From contig VUYV01000736.1 in assembly GCA_008711295.1 (NCBI GenBank), forward strand, positions 109,988 through 173,987: DNA of 64,000 nt, given 5' to 3'. Each line of letters starts with the position of its first letter. The first letter of the stretch is position 1. The notes below the pieces were generated by a model, which searched no databases, was not told the DNA's origin, and saw nothing but the letters and a program-made list of their open reading frames with translations. The stretch is from Anarhynchus alexandrinus. Lineage: Eukaryota > Chordata > Aves > Charadriiformes > Charadriidae. Shown in pieces: positions 1-11,363 of this stretch. The position numbers and the translations under genes were made by a program.

Positions 1-1164
1 TTAAGACTGATGGTCCACACAGATAATTACATTTGTAGTGACAAACAGTTCCTGAGATCAAAGTTTTTGCAGTGTTTGTTTTGAGCTGCTGCATAGCTAC
101 CACTACAAGTTATCACATATTAATGTAATGCCAAAAAAAGTACCATGTGGTGATGTCAGGACACAGCATTGTCCTCATTTTGTACTTGCTTCATCACAGT
201 ATCAAATTCTCCTTCCTGGCACACCTTTGAACTACATTAAAATAAATCAAGAGAAAGGATAATAGCAGAAAGGGAAGACTTTCAAGAACACAGTGGTTTC
301 ATACATGGGAATGGTTCCCCAAATGAGTGCTCTGCTGCAAGCATGCCCTGATCGGGCAGGTAGGCTGGATGAGACCCATGTGCAGCATCTTTAAGGGTCA
401 AATACTGTTTAGATAAGGCACTGGTCTGACTAAGAGCCATGAGAAAGCCTCCTACAGTCTCTGTTCCAGTAAGACAGTTTACAGACAAACAATCATCAAT
501 TTGCAACTCCTCGTCCCCCACACCATCTTCGCCAAAACAAAAATGGAAAGACAAAAAACCACAGAACCAAAAAGAGATGCTTTAATATGACAAATCTTTT
601 CTATACCAAATCACTTTTTTCCAGCACAATACAGGCGCTGAAACTGAACTCATGTGAGTGCAATTTCAGTTTCAGCTACACTGATACCATACCAGCTTTG
701 CACAACCACAATCAGACTGCTTTGCTTTTTGCAATATTTTGAAGTCTTGAAGGAACATTTAAAAAGAAATGCCTTCACTGAGCTTAAATGCATTATGCCA
801 CAGGCCTTAAAATACCAACCGTAACTCAATTAAGGACTATTTATCCTGCTTCCATTTGCTTTCCTGAAGAAGCAATCACCACTGCTTTACACGTTACCTT
901 TAACACTGGTCTCATCAGACAACAGGCTTTGTGTTGGCATGGTGGTTTCCCTCTTTGACCACGGATAAACACCGTTCTCTACTGCTTCGAGGCTCCAGCC
1001 CTGACACGTCAGGCAGCCTTATGAGCATACACAGGTCAACAAGCAGAATCAGAGCTCAAGTTTGTAACAGAAAAACAGCTACCACAGGCCTATAGGGGCC
1101 ACAGGGTGCAAATGCTGGGATTCATCCCCTGTCACTAAAGGTCCAGTGCTCCTCCATCTGCCGC
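1..1164. other. Non-coding sequence, no feature recognised
   Basis: AT-leaning single-copy-looking DNA. Reading frames stay under about 90 codons on either strand and none resembles a known domain. No repeat, splice-bounded exon or RNA gene is visible. Confidence 0.6.
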
Positions 1165-1276
1165 TCTCCACTTTCAGTCCCAATGCTTGTTGTTTCAGTG
1201 AACAAAGCTCTTCCCACTCTTTTATGCACTTAACAGGTGCAGATCTGGGAGTGAACTGGAAACTGCCAGTCCCAAT
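1165..1276 (+). repeat. Ancient direct duplication, copy 1
   Basis: Two sequence blocks here recur in the same order and orientation about 660 bases downstream. Block one starts at 1193 (TTTCAGT, one mismatch, AACAAAGCTCTT, then ACTCTTT). Block two is at 1257-1275 (TGGAAACTGC, then TCCCAA), matching 17 of 19 bases of its partner. The blocks are 64 bases apart here and 77 apart in the second copy, so one indel of about 13 bases separates them. It is either an old local duplication or two insertions of one decayed repeat family. I cannot name the family. Confidence 0.55.
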
Positions 1277-1825
1277 CTGACCAAGGAGCAACATTAAATC
1301 TGCAATTCTGATTGAGTTTTCCTGTGAAGGTGTTCCTGGCAAGATCTTATTAGGCAGCTCAAGTGAAACTGGTAACTAATAGTCATGATTTAAAACTGGG
1401 GAAATACCTGCATTACAGTGAAAAATTACCTACATATTGTTTTCATGTGTGGTTTACATAAAACGGACTTCCTCTAGAAAATGCGGAACACAGCTCAGTC
1501 TGAATCTAGCCTGTCTTCTACATGCTCTAGGGGTGCAGAGCCAGCACACGTCCCTTTGCAAGAACAAAACACATCCTTCTAGTACTAGACACAGTGAGCA
1601 GTGTTTACACACTGATCTGCTAATAAGCAGACCCGGGAATTCCAGCACACGAGATTTATATTTATTACCATTTTACATTACCATAGAATGTGCCAAGTTT
1701 GGGCACTTTAAATTATGAGGGCTGCTATCACACATTCCCTTATCAGTCTTTCACACAACTGCGTTACTGAAGCATCCCGATAAGAATGTCTAAAATGTCT
1801 GCTATGTTTTAAAACAGCAAACTCT
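1277..1825. other. Spacer between the two duplicated blocks, nothing recognised
   Basis: Non-coding sequence between the paired copies. A 93-codon frame at 1437-1718 on the + strand overlaps a 64-codon frame on the other strand. Neither has recognisable composition or domains, and I regard both as chance. Confidence 0.5.
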
Positions 1826-1945
1826 TCCTTTTCAGCTCTGACCCAGCCATTTCAGTCAACAAAGCTCTTTCTACTCTTTCAAAACACTTTCTACTTACTT
1901 AATGGCTGCGATCATACTGACTGTCTTGGAAACTGCTACTCCCAA
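1826..1945 (+). repeat. Ancient direct duplication, copy 2
   Basis: Partner of the block at 1165-1276. TTTCAGTCAACAAAGCTCTT starts at 1850 and TGGAAACTGCTACTCCCAA lies at 1927-1945. Order and orientation match copy 1. Sequence between the blocks has diverged strongly, suggesting considerable age. Confidence 0.55.
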
Positions 1946-2223
1946 AAATAATACAGCACAACTATTTATTCATGGTAGTGGTTTGACATGGTATTTTGAG
2001 GACTATCATTTCACAATATGGAATGAAACATGGACATCCATCTTTTGATAAGAGATCTAACTATCACACTTCAGGCTTCACATACAGAACATTAACACAC
2101 CTTTTAAATGAAGAAAATCAGGAAACTGTACAACTAAAACAAACAACTTGCCAAAACCAGCATACGTTTTTGCACTTGCTTTTACATTCCCAGGCTCACT
2201 AAGATCAATGAATATATAGATAG

Positions 2224-2253
2224 GCATGTGTGTATGTGTGTATACATATGCAT
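2224..2253. repeat. Alternating purine/pyrimidine (TG/TA) tract, 30 bp
   Basis: Every base from 2224 to 2253 alternates purine and pyrimidine. It is mostly TG steps with TA and CA steps at the right end. It is an imperfect dinucleotide microsatellite with moderate Z-DNA potential, reduced by the TA steps. Confidence 0.8.
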
Positions 2254-2598
2254 TCATTCTCAGCTGCATTTCTCAGGAAGGTGCCAGTCAGAGGAAGAAC
2301 AGTCAGGAGTGTAAAAAGACATTTCTACTATAATGAGCAGAAATAGTTCTATTTGTTGTCAGTTTGGGGTTGTCAGGGTTTTTTTGATTGTTTCTTCTAA
2401 AACCTGTCTTCTGTAAGCTCAGTTAATGTCTTTGAAACAATACTTGATAGCAAACTTACCTATACTGCTACAGCTACAGCTGGAATTTAATGTTATGACA
2501 CCAAATTATGAAAGTCACCTATCCCTGCACTCATTTCATTCTGCAAGAATCCCACTTGGGAAGGAAGAAGAAGGGAGAGGTGGAGTGGGGAATGCACA

Positions 2599-3192
2599 GC
2601 TAATTAGCAAGGTTTCACAATCTAATTCAACGTGCCAACCCATTTTTCTTCCAGTCCTGCAAACGTAAATAGAATGAAAAGCAGAAAGTCCAAGTTCTTC
2701 ACACTTCTGTTCCTCAGCCCCACCATTTCTGATTGCCTGCCTGGGTACTTCTGTCCCCTCACCAACTCTCTCTCCCTTGGACCTCCAGACCACCACTTCC
2801 AGAAACAGGGAAGTCCTTCACATACAGCAAAAAGAACACGACAGAAGACGCCTAGCAGCATGTCTTTTTCTGAGAGCAAGGAGGCTATGGGCAGTTAGTT
2901 GCTCAAGATCTTCCCTAACACTTAGTACCTCTACTGCAGTCCCAGCAAACCACCCAAGGCTGAGTGATTCTTGACAACACATACAATAAAACTCCAGGAA
3001 ATATCTGTGCAGCACAACCACACAGCACAGACTCGTGGGCTTGTGCTGAGCGGGCTCAGACATTTATAGGACACCGCAGGGCAAGGCTGTACAGACACAC
3101 TTGTTTGACTCTCACCAGTGTCAGGCAGCACCCTGCTCAGTCTAATTAGCATAATCAGGGAAGATGTAAGGGGAGAAGCAGGGCTAATTAGC
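2599..3192. promoter_or_regulatory. Candidate homeodomain-site cluster (three CTAATTAGC)
   Basis: The 9-mer CTAATTAGC occurs three times in under 600 bases, at 2600-2608, 3142-3150 and 3184-3192. The first and third extend to the perfect 10-bp palindrome GCTAATTAGC. TAATTA is the core bound by many homeodomain proteins. Two sites are only 42 bases apart, with an ATAATCAG next to the middle one. Enhancer function is inferred from site clustering alone; conservation is not visible here. Confidence 0.35.
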
Positions 3193-6015
3193 CTGAGCAA
3201 AGCACCTTGTCAGCTTGGGAATCTCTGCACGGGGCTCGGATGCACAAATAGATGTACCCATCGTGACTGAACCTTTTTTTACTCCCTGCAGTCAGCAGTT
3301 ATTTCATTATGCCCAAGAACTACTTACTGCTAAAGCAACACGTCTTGTCATCTGAGAGCAGAGTGGGGTGGTTCCTCAGTTCTTAATGCTGCTTTTTTGA
3401 AGCAAAGAACTGCAGGGGTCTTACAGAACGATGTATGATGATTTCTCCCTCTTTTTATGCAGACAACTCAACAGCCTTCCTTTGCATAATCTTTTTTGAG
3501 AGGAGGATCCTATTGTGTTTGTCATGTATGGGTTTGGGGTTTTTTTCTATTTCCTTGTATAGCATTCTAGGTAGTTGAAGAGAAGGAGAGGAAGAACACC
3601 GTGCTAACAATAGTTTCACTACTTCACTGTACCTTCCGCATCTCAAAATACTCTCCAGATGGAAAGAGTTTATTTGTAAGTAGGCAAGCAGAAGGCTGAC
3701 TGAAGAAAAGTGATAATTACATTAGAATAATAATAAGAAGAAAACCCGGAGCTAATGAGACTGCCTGCTTCATTTAATTTAAGAAGAGACTTCACCCTAT
3801 AATGAAGACATATAAAGCTCTGCAGCTCACTCACCCTTTCTACAAATGTCATCAGAAGCAGTAGGACTGCTCACTAAGCCAAACCCCTTCAGCTGAACTG
3901 GTTTAACTGGTCAATGATAACAAGAAGGAAGTGCGTGTACTTATATCTCCTTGATCACTCTGCAGGCTATCCCGCAGGTTGAATGAAGATAGTTATACAA
4001 ACAATTAAATGGATCTAGTAAAAATGAAAAAGAATCATGGTAATTCTCACTGTGGATCTAATGGACACCTTAACTCAGAAACAAGTTATGAGGACCTTCC
4101 CGCCTCAAACAACAGCAGTACATGACGCAGGCTCAATGACAGACATTATTTGCCTTCTTCCCCCATCAGAAGCTGATTCTTTAACAAAGTTGCTTGCAGT
4201 GCATGGTTTTATGAGAAAACAGACAAACAACACTCCTTTCAAAAAATGTAAACTAGACACAAAACACGTTAACTGTGAATATGAGAAGTATTAGCTCCTC
4301 CAGTACTCTTCCTGTTGCTCCACCCTGAGCGTCAAACTCAATTCTACTTCATCAGAGGTTCATGTTACCTTAAGTTTCTTTTTGTGAACTATTTGCATCA
4401 GAAATGCTAAATCAAGCTGTTGATAAGAGAGGTTTTATCTGCCAGGGAGACAAACTCCTGGCAGCTGAAGGCTTAAAGCACAGTTTGCCTGCTGCCTCCA
4501 TTGCGGACACCTCTCCATTGCAAGGAACCCATTAGAACCCATAAATAGAAGACTACAGCACCTCAGGTTTCGTTAGCCTGTCTGTACTTCTGACACCTCA
4601 ACAAAAAAAGAAGCTAACAACCCTGGCAACTTGCTTCTTTATCTTCTTCCCCTTAACCTTTGTGCCATGAGGTGCCTCTGAAACATTCATCAGCGTCTGT
4701 AGCTGGGAACACCAATCTGATTAACAACCAGAAACATAAAACTCACTGAGAAGGAACACTGATAGCATCAATACTGCCAGTTTCTTGAAGAGTATCTAAT
4801 ATTCCTTCCCAACATAAGCATCCAGGGTCAACATGCCTGGCAGGCGGCAAACAAACCTGGAATAAATCTGAATGAACAAGTAGTTCAGAATAGTATTCTG
4901 CTACAAAGGGCTTGTGATCTCTTTTAGCTAACCTACAAGTAGTAGCAGTCTTTTCTTTTCAATGCATGCTCCAAACAGAACATGGAAAAAACCTCCCCTC
5001 TCAGAGAGCTTAATTTATATTCTCTTCCTGCTGCTGCTGCCACCAACATTATCAGCTTTGAGAGAAGCATCGACAGGCTACTAGATACTGTTAGGGTCAT
5101 CCTGGGTGCAGCAAACCAGCTCACCAGTGATGCTCACTAACACAGCAGTACAACAAAGCAGCAGTGAAAGAGAGGAGAGGCAGAAGAAATATTCTAACAG
5201 GCATGGGACAACTGTGTTCTGGTCAGCTTCAACCCAGACACAACTTGCAAATACTAGAGCAACTTTCATGCCATGCTATCATCTGTGAAGACTAGGCTTG
5301 GTGCCCAATGCTGTTTTTTGGTTTAAACGGGAAGTCTCTTGGATCAAGAAGCACTGCAAGCAAGGACCTGAAGTTTCTCCAGATGACACCACCAAGTTAA
5401 AAATAAGAGCAACCACAAGCAACACTGTTGAACTACAGGAGAAGCTTTTCCCTCTTGGACCATACTGCACCCACCCTGGTATTGTAATCATTAACAAACA
5501 CATTCACCTGTCTTCCTTGCTTCATTTACTCGCTCCAATGCACTAGTACTGCCTGGACTTCTCCAACAGCAAATCATGAAACAAAGCTGACAGCGAAAAG
5601 CTGGGGCAGCAGTTAAAGTGACTGCCAAAGAGAAATCTGTTTGCTCAGGCAAAAGCTGTTCTCAGTCCAAACATGGGAGTCATAATCTTACAGCCATTTG
5701 CTTGGAAGACAATGAAGGGAAGGCAGAACAGACTGGGAAACTACAGCTTGCCGTGGTAAGAGAGGAGAACAATCTTTGTGCCCAGATTTCTTTGCTCTGC
5801 AGGGTAAGTTTTACAAAGCTGACAACCGGTAGCAACATGTAGTGGCCCCAGGCATCATGCCTGCCTATCAAAGACTTGGATTTTAGCCCTGGAGAAATTA
5901 CAACTTCTCAGTTCTCTGGAAGCTCTATCGGCCGAGAAGAAAGCAAAAGAATAATGAATAACCTAACTAAAAATTAATTTCATACACAGATTGCATACTG
6001 CAAGCCATAAACTTA
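3193..6015. other. Non-coding stretch, no feature beyond a short CTG run
   Basis: About 2.8 kb of AT-leaning DNA. Only a four-unit CTG run near 5029-5041 stands out. Frames reach at most about 85 codons, lie on both strands, and show no domain. No splice-bounded exon with a convincing pair of borders was found. Confidence 0.55.
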
Positions 6016-6046
6016 GGGGTGCGGGAAGACCTGGGGGAAGACAGGG
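6016..6046 (+). other. Potential G-quadruplex
   Basis: Four G runs lie on the + strand: 6016-6019, 6023-6025, 6033-6037 and 6044-6046. The loops are 3, 7 and 6 bases. This fits the usual pattern of four runs of three or more G separated by 1-7 bases, though two loops are near the limit, so stability would be modest. Confidence 0.55.
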
Positions 6047-7346
6047 AGGAGGAAGACATCTTATATTTGACAGGAACAGCATAGCCACAGATTACAAAAG
6101 GCAACCAACTGGGGCTGCTATGACAGCAAAGTCATCTACTGGAGTGGTAGGGACTGGCACACTGAATGGAAAGTATGGATCCAGCAGATAAGCCCCAGAG
6201 ACAAAGGAGGAGGAAGCTCAGCAGTCCAGGCTGGAAAAGACAGGTTAGGAAGTCATGAGTTGAAGAGCCAGCCTGCAGGTATGTGAAGAAAAAAATAGGC
6301 AAATCTGGGCAAGCTGCACGGACGTGAATAAAAGTCATTTGTTTGGCCCTATGTTGGTCCCTGAGCGTTGGTGGCTTACAGCCTCATCATCCTTCTGCAG
6401 CACTCGAAGCTACTCTGGTCACCTCTCTGGCAGGTGGCAGGGGCAAGCAGACACAGCCCAGCTCTCGCGTGCTGTCCGTAGGTGCCCATAAACTGACCGT
6501 ACAGGGGATGCCCCACTGCTGAAACAGCTCAGTTGCTGCGTGCCACCAAGGCAGGTTTACTGCCCACGCACAATCAGAGGATAGCAGCTTTGAGGCCTGG
6601 AAAGGGGGTGAGCAGACCTGATGCCCAGAAACATCTACCACTGCCTGCTTCGCTTCCACGCGGACACAGTAGCTCTGCTGTATTTCTGCAACGTCCTTTT
6701 AAATCCAGTGTTCATCAGATAAAATAAACTGCCAAACCGAAGGCCCAGATTTATGGTCGGAGACTTTTTTTTGAAGCCCTGCAAGAGACCCAAACTGTTT
6801 CAGCTTCCTCTCCCAAATGTCAGCCTTGAGTCGTTCTTGCCTGGCCGGCGGAAGCATGTGACATGAAATAAAAGCCAGGAAATAAGACTTTCTGAATAAA
6901 CATTTATTTGGTGAGAAATACTTCTGATTTTTGGCAGAGAAATGTCAGAAACCTGAAGCCCTATGTATAGCATGCCTACAGAGTGCAATTTCTATTTAAA
7001 GGGAAGCTGCAGCTGTCTGTAGCTCTTAATGAAGAATAATGCCTGGGAATAAATTACTGCCGCTTCTGAGAGACATTTCTCAAATGACAGCGATTCTTCC
7101 CTTTTTCCCTCTCCCTATAAATACTAAGTGGCATGTACTGGGCAGTTGTTTGGAAGAACGGACACATGCATCTCTGTCTTTTGTCAGTAGCCTGGTAATT
7201 TCCGTAAAAACACATGAAGTGGTTTAGCATACTGATACCAAAGCAATTCAAAAGCAAAAACATCCAGAAACATTAAGGCTGCATGTGTCAAAACTTCCCA
7301 TCGCTCTTCCAAGGTGTGCACAGCTCATCACCACTTGAACAGGCAC
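6047..7346. other. Non-coding stretch, nothing recognised
   Basis: No repeats or RNA genes seen. Frames of about 60-90 codons occur on both strands without recognisable domains. Base composition is near the window average, rising in GC toward 6400-6660 and again from 7300. Confidence 0.5.
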
Positions 7347-7569
7347 CGGGGCATCACTTCCAACCACGCCACAAACCCGGCGTTGAGGCTTAAGGCGTGG
7401 GCGATGGCTGCTCGCAGAAAACCAGTGTAAAAGGCTCATGAACATTCAATTTTCATCACTCGTGTATGCCTCCTCTCTGAGGGGCTGCCACAGCGGCAGC
7501 GCAGGCAGGCAGAGAAGGTGATGCTCTGGGGAGAGGGTGTGCCTGGGCCGCCGCCAGCCTGGCCAGGCG
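7347..7569. promoter_or_regulatory. CpG-enriched, GC-rich patch
   Basis: About 13 CpG dinucleotides lie in some 220 bases of GC-rich sequence, whereas most of the window is CpG-poor. It includes consecutive CCGCCG near 7548-7553. It is too small to be a classic CpG island, but it sits about 750 bases upstream of the exon-like chain on the + strand (8324-9231). It could therefore be a weak promoter. It could equally be decayed repeat or chance. Confidence 0.3.
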
Positions 7570-8009
7570 GCTCAGGAAGCTGCACTGACATCAGCTCCAG
7601 GAGCTGTCACTCCCAGCCCTGCCACAGGTCCAGGTGCCAGGAAAAACAGCCGGCAGCCAGAGGAGGTGTACGGATGAGATAGGACCAGGGCAAGGGGAGT
7701 GAGGAGGGAGAGAGGAGGCAGCAGCTCAAAAAATGGGATGGGACTGGGGCTAAGCCTTGTGTGGCTGCAGTCCTCAAGACCCTCTCTGTGGTCAGCCCTT
7801 ACAGCAGCAGGTTCCCACTGAAGGTGGGCACGGAAAGCCTGTCGGAGCAAGAAACAGGGATGTTTACTACCCTGCCATCTGCAGTTTGCAGAAAATAACA
7901 GCTATAGATATGAGATCAACTGAACATGCTTCAGTTATTGACACATACTGGATTTAGAGATTTATTTTCCATTTCCCACAAACCGTGCCAGAGGTTTTCG
8001 CATAAGCGC

Positions 8010-8024
8010 AAAAAAAAAAAAAAA
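8010..8024. repeat. Poly-A homopolymer, 15 bp
   Basis: An uninterrupted run of 15 A, followed by GTG and five more A. There is no retroposed gene body immediately upstream that would make it a poly-A tail. Confidence 0.9.
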
Positions 8025-8323
8025 GTGAAAAAATGCCTGTGAGTGAGGAACACGAAGAGTTTATTCATTGCTCCTGTCAGAATGTGTTTGTGCTTGTGCG
8101 GCTAGCACTCCAAAAAAGCTGTGGCATATGTTTTCAGGATGGAAAAAAACCCCTCAGGATACCTAAATCCTACCAGAAAATTACAAAACCGTATGCTGGA
8201 ATTTGCAAGGTACCCTCCTGCGAGTGCAAAGGAGCCTTGCCTGGCTTTGTTTTTGCCCCTCGGTAAGTGAAATAAACGTTCCTCCTTAACAAATCCTCCT
8301 GACATCCCTTTCTCTCTCTGCAG

Positions 8324-8427
8324 AAGAGGAATATGGACTTGATTTGTACAAGCTCTGCTATTCCAGAAATGTGCTTCGTCCAAATGAGGAGAGCCGGAGA
8401 AAGGAAGCGAGACATTTGTACTGTTTA
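8324..8427 (+). other. Candidate exon A of a hypothetical spliced transcript
   Basis: The segment is bounded on the left by a pyrimidine-rich stretch ending TCTCTCTCTGCAG (acceptor AG at 8322-8323) and on the right by GTAAGC (8428). After two leading bases it reads 34 codons without a stop, starting EEYGLDLYKLCYSRN and ending RHLYCL, and it exits on a codon boundary. The segment at 8792 can follow in frame. I do not recognise the peptide. A 61-base gap to the donor-like CG|GTAAGT at 8263 is too short and out of phase for a fourth exon. This may be coincidence; no conservation or expression evidence is available. Confidence 0.2.
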
Positions 8428-8791
8428 GTAAGCAGGCAGTTTCTAGGTGGATACAAGACACTGGTCCCAAACTACTGCCCCCCTCCCTCCTCACACACCC
8501 CTTCCTCCGAAATTTGCCTGGGTGGCAGCAGGAGGAGATGGAAGGGATGAGAACACCTACCACTTGCAATGGGAAAGGCCTGATTGCTTTCCGCACATCT
8601 TAACGTGATGATACCCTGCAAACACTCAGGGAAGAGAGCGCAGTGTTCTTGAGTTAAATCACTGTATGCTGGCATTTCCTTCCAGCAGAAACACAACCCC
8701 TCCTCATCTCTGGTATTCCTGTCTCCCCAAAAGGATAAAGGAAAGAGGGGAGGGAAGAGGAGGAGCCTAGCCAATCGCCCCCTTCTTGCAG

Positions 8792-8902
8792 CACTGTCCT
8801 CCAAGCAGAAGCCAGGTGACAAAATATGCTCTCAAGGAACTTCTAAATGGCTCTCCGTCACCTACAAAGACTCCCCAAAAGAAACCAGTCCTGGATGCCA
8901 AG
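8792..8902 (+). other. Candidate exon B of a hypothetical spliced transcript
   Basis: Acceptor CCCCCTTCTTGCAG ends at 8791 and the donor AAG|GTGAGA begins at 8903. The enclosed 111 bases are exactly 37 codons with phase 0 at both ends. The peptide includes KYALKELLNG, SPSPTKTPQK and KPVLDAK: a basic, Ser/Pro/Thr-rich stretch that looks more protein-like than its neighbours. A second frame is also open across the segment, which weakens the case. I do not recognise a family. The implied introns are 364 bases (to exon A) and 257 bases (to exon C), short but acceptable for a bird. Confidence 0.22.
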
Positions 8903-9159
8903 GTGAGAGCCATTCTCAAAAGCACTTCTTTCCATCCATACCTGGTGAGAAGAGTGCTGCTTTTTCTGTGCAAACCCAGGACTCATGAGTGTCAATTAGG
9001 GGTTTGGCACCACAATAGCAGACCACCGTGCTGCACTTTAAGCAGGATCATTTTAAACCATTTAGGACAGGTCAGAATGTAATAATTATACCAACAGCAT
9101 CTTTGAAAGATACTCCATCCCCTGGTAATGCCTGATGATCACCTCCTTTTCTCATGCAG

Positions 9160-9231
9160 TTTATCTGGCTGATCTGGTACACCACATACTTTAGAGGACC
9201 CGGGGAATGCTCTCCTCTCTCCTCAGCATGA
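9160..9231 (+). other. Candidate terminal coding segment C of a hypothetical transcript
   Basis: A good acceptor (CCTCCTTTTCTCATGCAG ending at 9159) precedes 23 codons that read in frame with the segment ending at 8902, then stop at TGA (9229-9231). The peptide starts FIWLIWYTTYF, a short hydrophobic aromatic stretch, and ends PLSSA. With the two upstream segments this gives 94 open codons. No AATAAA polyadenylation signal was identified close downstream. It is an inference from splice borders only. Confidence 0.17.
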
Positions 9232-9325
9232 GGTGGTGCTGCTGTTGCAATCAGTGGAGGTGATTGCAACATCTTGAACAAACATCTCCTGTTACCCCAA
9301 CCGGTATGCATGCTAGGACAGTTTT

Positions 9326-9363
9326 TTGTTATTATTATCATCATTATTATTATTGTTGTTATT
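9326..9363. repeat. ATT/TTG trinucleotide microsatellite, imperfect
   Basis: TTGTT followed by ATT units with two ATC interruptions, then TTG TTG TTATT. It is an imperfect AT-rich trinucleotide repeat, about 38 bases. Confidence 0.85.
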
Positions 9364-11343
9364 CAAGGCTGCCCTCCTCTGCTCTAGGATGTCAGTGTGC
9401 AAAGTAAGACCTTGTGGTTTCGAAGAAGTCTTTCAAAGTGTGGGAATAAGCTGATATAGTCACGTCTGCTTGGATATAAGACAGTGAGATGCTCCAGGTC
9501 TCAGAGGCCCCTTATTCATCTTAATGAGTTACTAACTTAGCAGCTTAGCAGTACTAGTAACTAACAACTCAAAATGTCAACTTTGTTAACTATTTCACTG
9601 TAGATCAAAGCATGCAGGAAAGGGTAGAGACGATGAAGATTTTTCAGTGTCTTCTCTAACATCTATTTTGCAAGTGGCTCTTGGGAAAGCAGCACTACTT
9701 AGAATCTGTCTCAATCTGCTTACCAAAGCCTGAACCCAAAGGGAAAAGCAGAGCAAAATAGGGCATCCAGCTTCCAGGGAGCTAGAAGGCATGCCCAGCA
9801 GTCATAAAATATATTTACTAGATTCATGGAAAGTGCAAAAACTAATTTACTTAAAATGGAAGAATCTGCAGCTCTTTTATCACTAACATCCTGAAGGACC
9901 ACTGCATACTTTGGGCATAAGGATTTAAATACTCACTTACCTAATTTTGAAATTCCTAAGGTTCCTTCTTAAGACAAAAATAAGGATTATTCTCAAACCT
10001 GACAGGCAGAGAATTCTTGTTTTCCTCTGTTTGCGAGGATGTTTACATTTGATCTGCACATTTACCCATTTCAACCCAGAAAAGCAGTGGGCAGCCTTCT
10101 CTTCAGCTATCCCTCATGGGAACAGTTTCTTTTAAATGGTCTTAGTTACGTGACTGTGTTTTCCTCTGAAAGGTGTGTTACTCCAATTCCCATGAACACA
10201 AACCTCTGAGAGGAGCATTTGTATTGAAAATACTCAAACTAATACAACAAACTGATCAAAGCAATAGGAGTTTGGAATACCAGGTGCAAATAACCACATT
10301 GGCATTCCTCTATTTTGAAAGTGGCCAAATAATTCCAACCATTGTATAAGCATGTATAAAACTCCTGAATCTGACCTGTAGACTGCGGAACTGTTATCCA
10401 TAAAATTTTTCATTCTTGTGAGGCTACACATTCACAAGGGCTTCAAATGCAGGCTTACATATATAACTAAAAAGTGATAGTAATATGTTAAACAATTGTA
10501 GCAGTCCAAGGAAAAGAAACCCTGCATCTTTCCTTAGATAACACTATTCTGCCCTTGAAGACATTAAAAGAAAGAAAAAAGAGAGAGGGAGAGATATTTA
10601 AGTCTGGCTTTGGTTTCAGCAGAGCAAAAAGATGCTCAGTACACCACAGGGATAGGAGCAAACACTGAAGTGCTGATACCACTCCCCCCCAAAAGACACA
10701 ATTGCAAGTACATGTTATTGCTGCTAGGAACTCACAACATTCACTATGTTCTTCTTCGGGGAATTCTGGATTATCCTTTAGCATGAAGATTTTTCAGAAA
10801 GTGCCGGATTGCTCACAGGTCCTCACTGGCTTTCCTCTTTCAAATAAAGTAAGATAGAGCTGTAAAAGAGAAGCAAAACAAAGTAAGAAATGAAAGCAAG
10901 GAATAAAAAGAGGAAAATCCATAGAGCTGTTTAGCAAATGAACAATTGATTCCTACATCTCCTTGAAGCAAATGCATTTTTAATAAGCTCCCAGGATGGA
11001 GATTCCAGTACAGAGTGAGTGTACGTCAAACACTGATCTAGGATAGGGAGAGTCATTTGCTCTGTACTTCTTACTACCAACAATTAAAACCCAGTTCAGA
11101 GTTGCTGAGGCAGATACATAATTAAAATAGGTCTTGGATACTGCTGTTGCCATAATAAGAGGAAGAAAAAACTACTTGGGGTTGTTCTTTTGAAAAGTGT
11201 CTGCAAACAAAGTCCATGGTGTGCAGAAAGATCCATACAGGAATACTTTTGTTCTCAATGAACTCCTCTAAGGGGACGCAAACACCTATCTATCTATTTC
11301 TGTGGTTATCTGTAATATTGCAACAGAGGAGTACTGAAACCAA
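9364..11343. other. Non-coding stretch, nothing recognised
   Basis: AT-leaning, with scattered frames of at most about 98 codons on both strands and a run of eight C near 10685. A 14-base match to the start of the miR-30 mature sequence is present on the minus strand, but no hairpin partner was found. Confidence 0.5.
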
Positions 11344-11363
11344 ACACACACACACACACACAC
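11344..11363. repeat. (AC)10 microsatellite
   Basis: Ten uninterrupted AC units, the only perfect dinucleotide repeat of this length in the window. Likely length-polymorphic. Confidence 0.92.

Noticed and set aside
5029..5041. CTG trinucleotide run
   Set aside because: Only four units; too short to be a notable microsatellite.
8033..8262. Possible first exon ending at CG|GTAAGT before the candidate chain
   Set aside because: It would leave an intron of only 61 bases and joins the next segment in a phase that hits a stop after a few codons.
8102..8596. 164-codon open frame on the minus strand
   Set aside because: No recognisable domain, no splice support on that strand, and it overlaps the better-supported + strand segment at 8324-8427.
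10034..10047. Fourteen-base match to the start of the miR-30 mature sequence (minus strand)
   Set aside because: Matching stops after 14 bases and no complementary arm is found nearby, so no precursor hairpin can form.
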